64,000 nucleotides of DNA from Molanna angustata (Eukaryota; Arthropoda; Insecta; Trichoptera; Molannidae), in NCBI GenBank assembly GCA_963576475.1, contig OY754981.1, positions 22,679,677-22,743,676 on the forward strand, in the 5' to 3' direction. Shown here one piece after another: positions 63,959-64,000 of this stretch. The notes under the pieces are model-generated. The model was not told where the DNA came from, searched no databases, and saw nothing but the letters and a program-made list of their open reading frames with translations. A program made the position numbers and the translations under genes. How positions within the stretch are numbered: position 1 is the stretch's first letter; every line of letters starts with the position of its first letter.

Positions 63959-64000
63959 CTAAATATAAACGAAGTAAGGGATTGAGTATATAAACATTGA

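Noticed and set aside
1..64000. Telomeric (TTAGG)n, rRNA genes, bacterial operons or an endogenous virus
   Set aside because: No such repeats, rRNA cores, Shine-Dalgarno-spaced gene runs or viral structural genes were seen.

Overview
This is AT-rich, repeat-dense, intron-containing DNA from an insect, most likely a moth or butterfly (Lepidoptera). The reasons are two degenerate gustatory-receptor genes, Helitron ends of the lepidopteran type (TC plus a TATATATAAAAATG block at one end, CTAG at the other), RTE-type LINE tails with the TTGCCATATGGCAA-like hairpin, and EN+ Penelope, I-like, hAT and SINE copies. Species assignment is inference only. No prokaryotic gene, CRISPR array, operon or viral genome is present.

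Layout. 1-2700: a Penelope-like element (minus strand) bracketed by about 330-bp inverted arms and running into a 200-N gap (2701-2900). 3480-4320: a GC-rich island with a small hairpin element and an 18-bp minisatellite. 5541-6450: a tRNA-derived SINE fused to a broken hAT transposase. 7112-12788: a nearly intact I-type non-LTR retrotransposon with 12-bp target-site duplications (TSDs), disabled by one in-frame stop. 13-21 kb: LINE, RTE and MITE debris. 22141-30217 and 31363-36650: two head-to-tail gustatory-receptor genes on the minus strand with the same intron phases (0, 0, 1), each needing single-base corrections. Their introns hold a Helitron-bearing region, a TIR element, SINEs, a Foldback/MULE-like element and a tandem array of duplicated splice acceptors. 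38806-43921: a second I-type element (minus), with 12-bp TSDs, inserted in a 45-bp tandem array. An in-frame deletion fused its gag to its endonuclease-RT-RNase H, giving one 1387-codon ORF. 47143-49753: a TIR-bounded transposon with a three-exon gene for a short THAP-domain protein. 50-64 kb: MITEs, LINE ends and small repeat families, with no convincing host gene.

How it fits together. The only likely host genes are the receptors, plus one doubtful signal-peptide exon near 37.8 kb. Most of the rest is transposon-derived. Self-sufficient machinery (RT, EN, RNase H, GIY-YIG, transposase) is present in damaged form only. Many copies can be tied together inside the window (SINE x4, hairpin-ended family x3, two divergent satellite loci, RTE 3' tails x4), so several families can be defined from this sequence alone. 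The most notable items are the tandemly multiplied splice acceptor in a receptor intron, the THAP-only transposon gene, the gag-EN fusion retrotransposon, and a Foldback/MULE-like element whose arms are arrays of a TTCGAA-containing unit.
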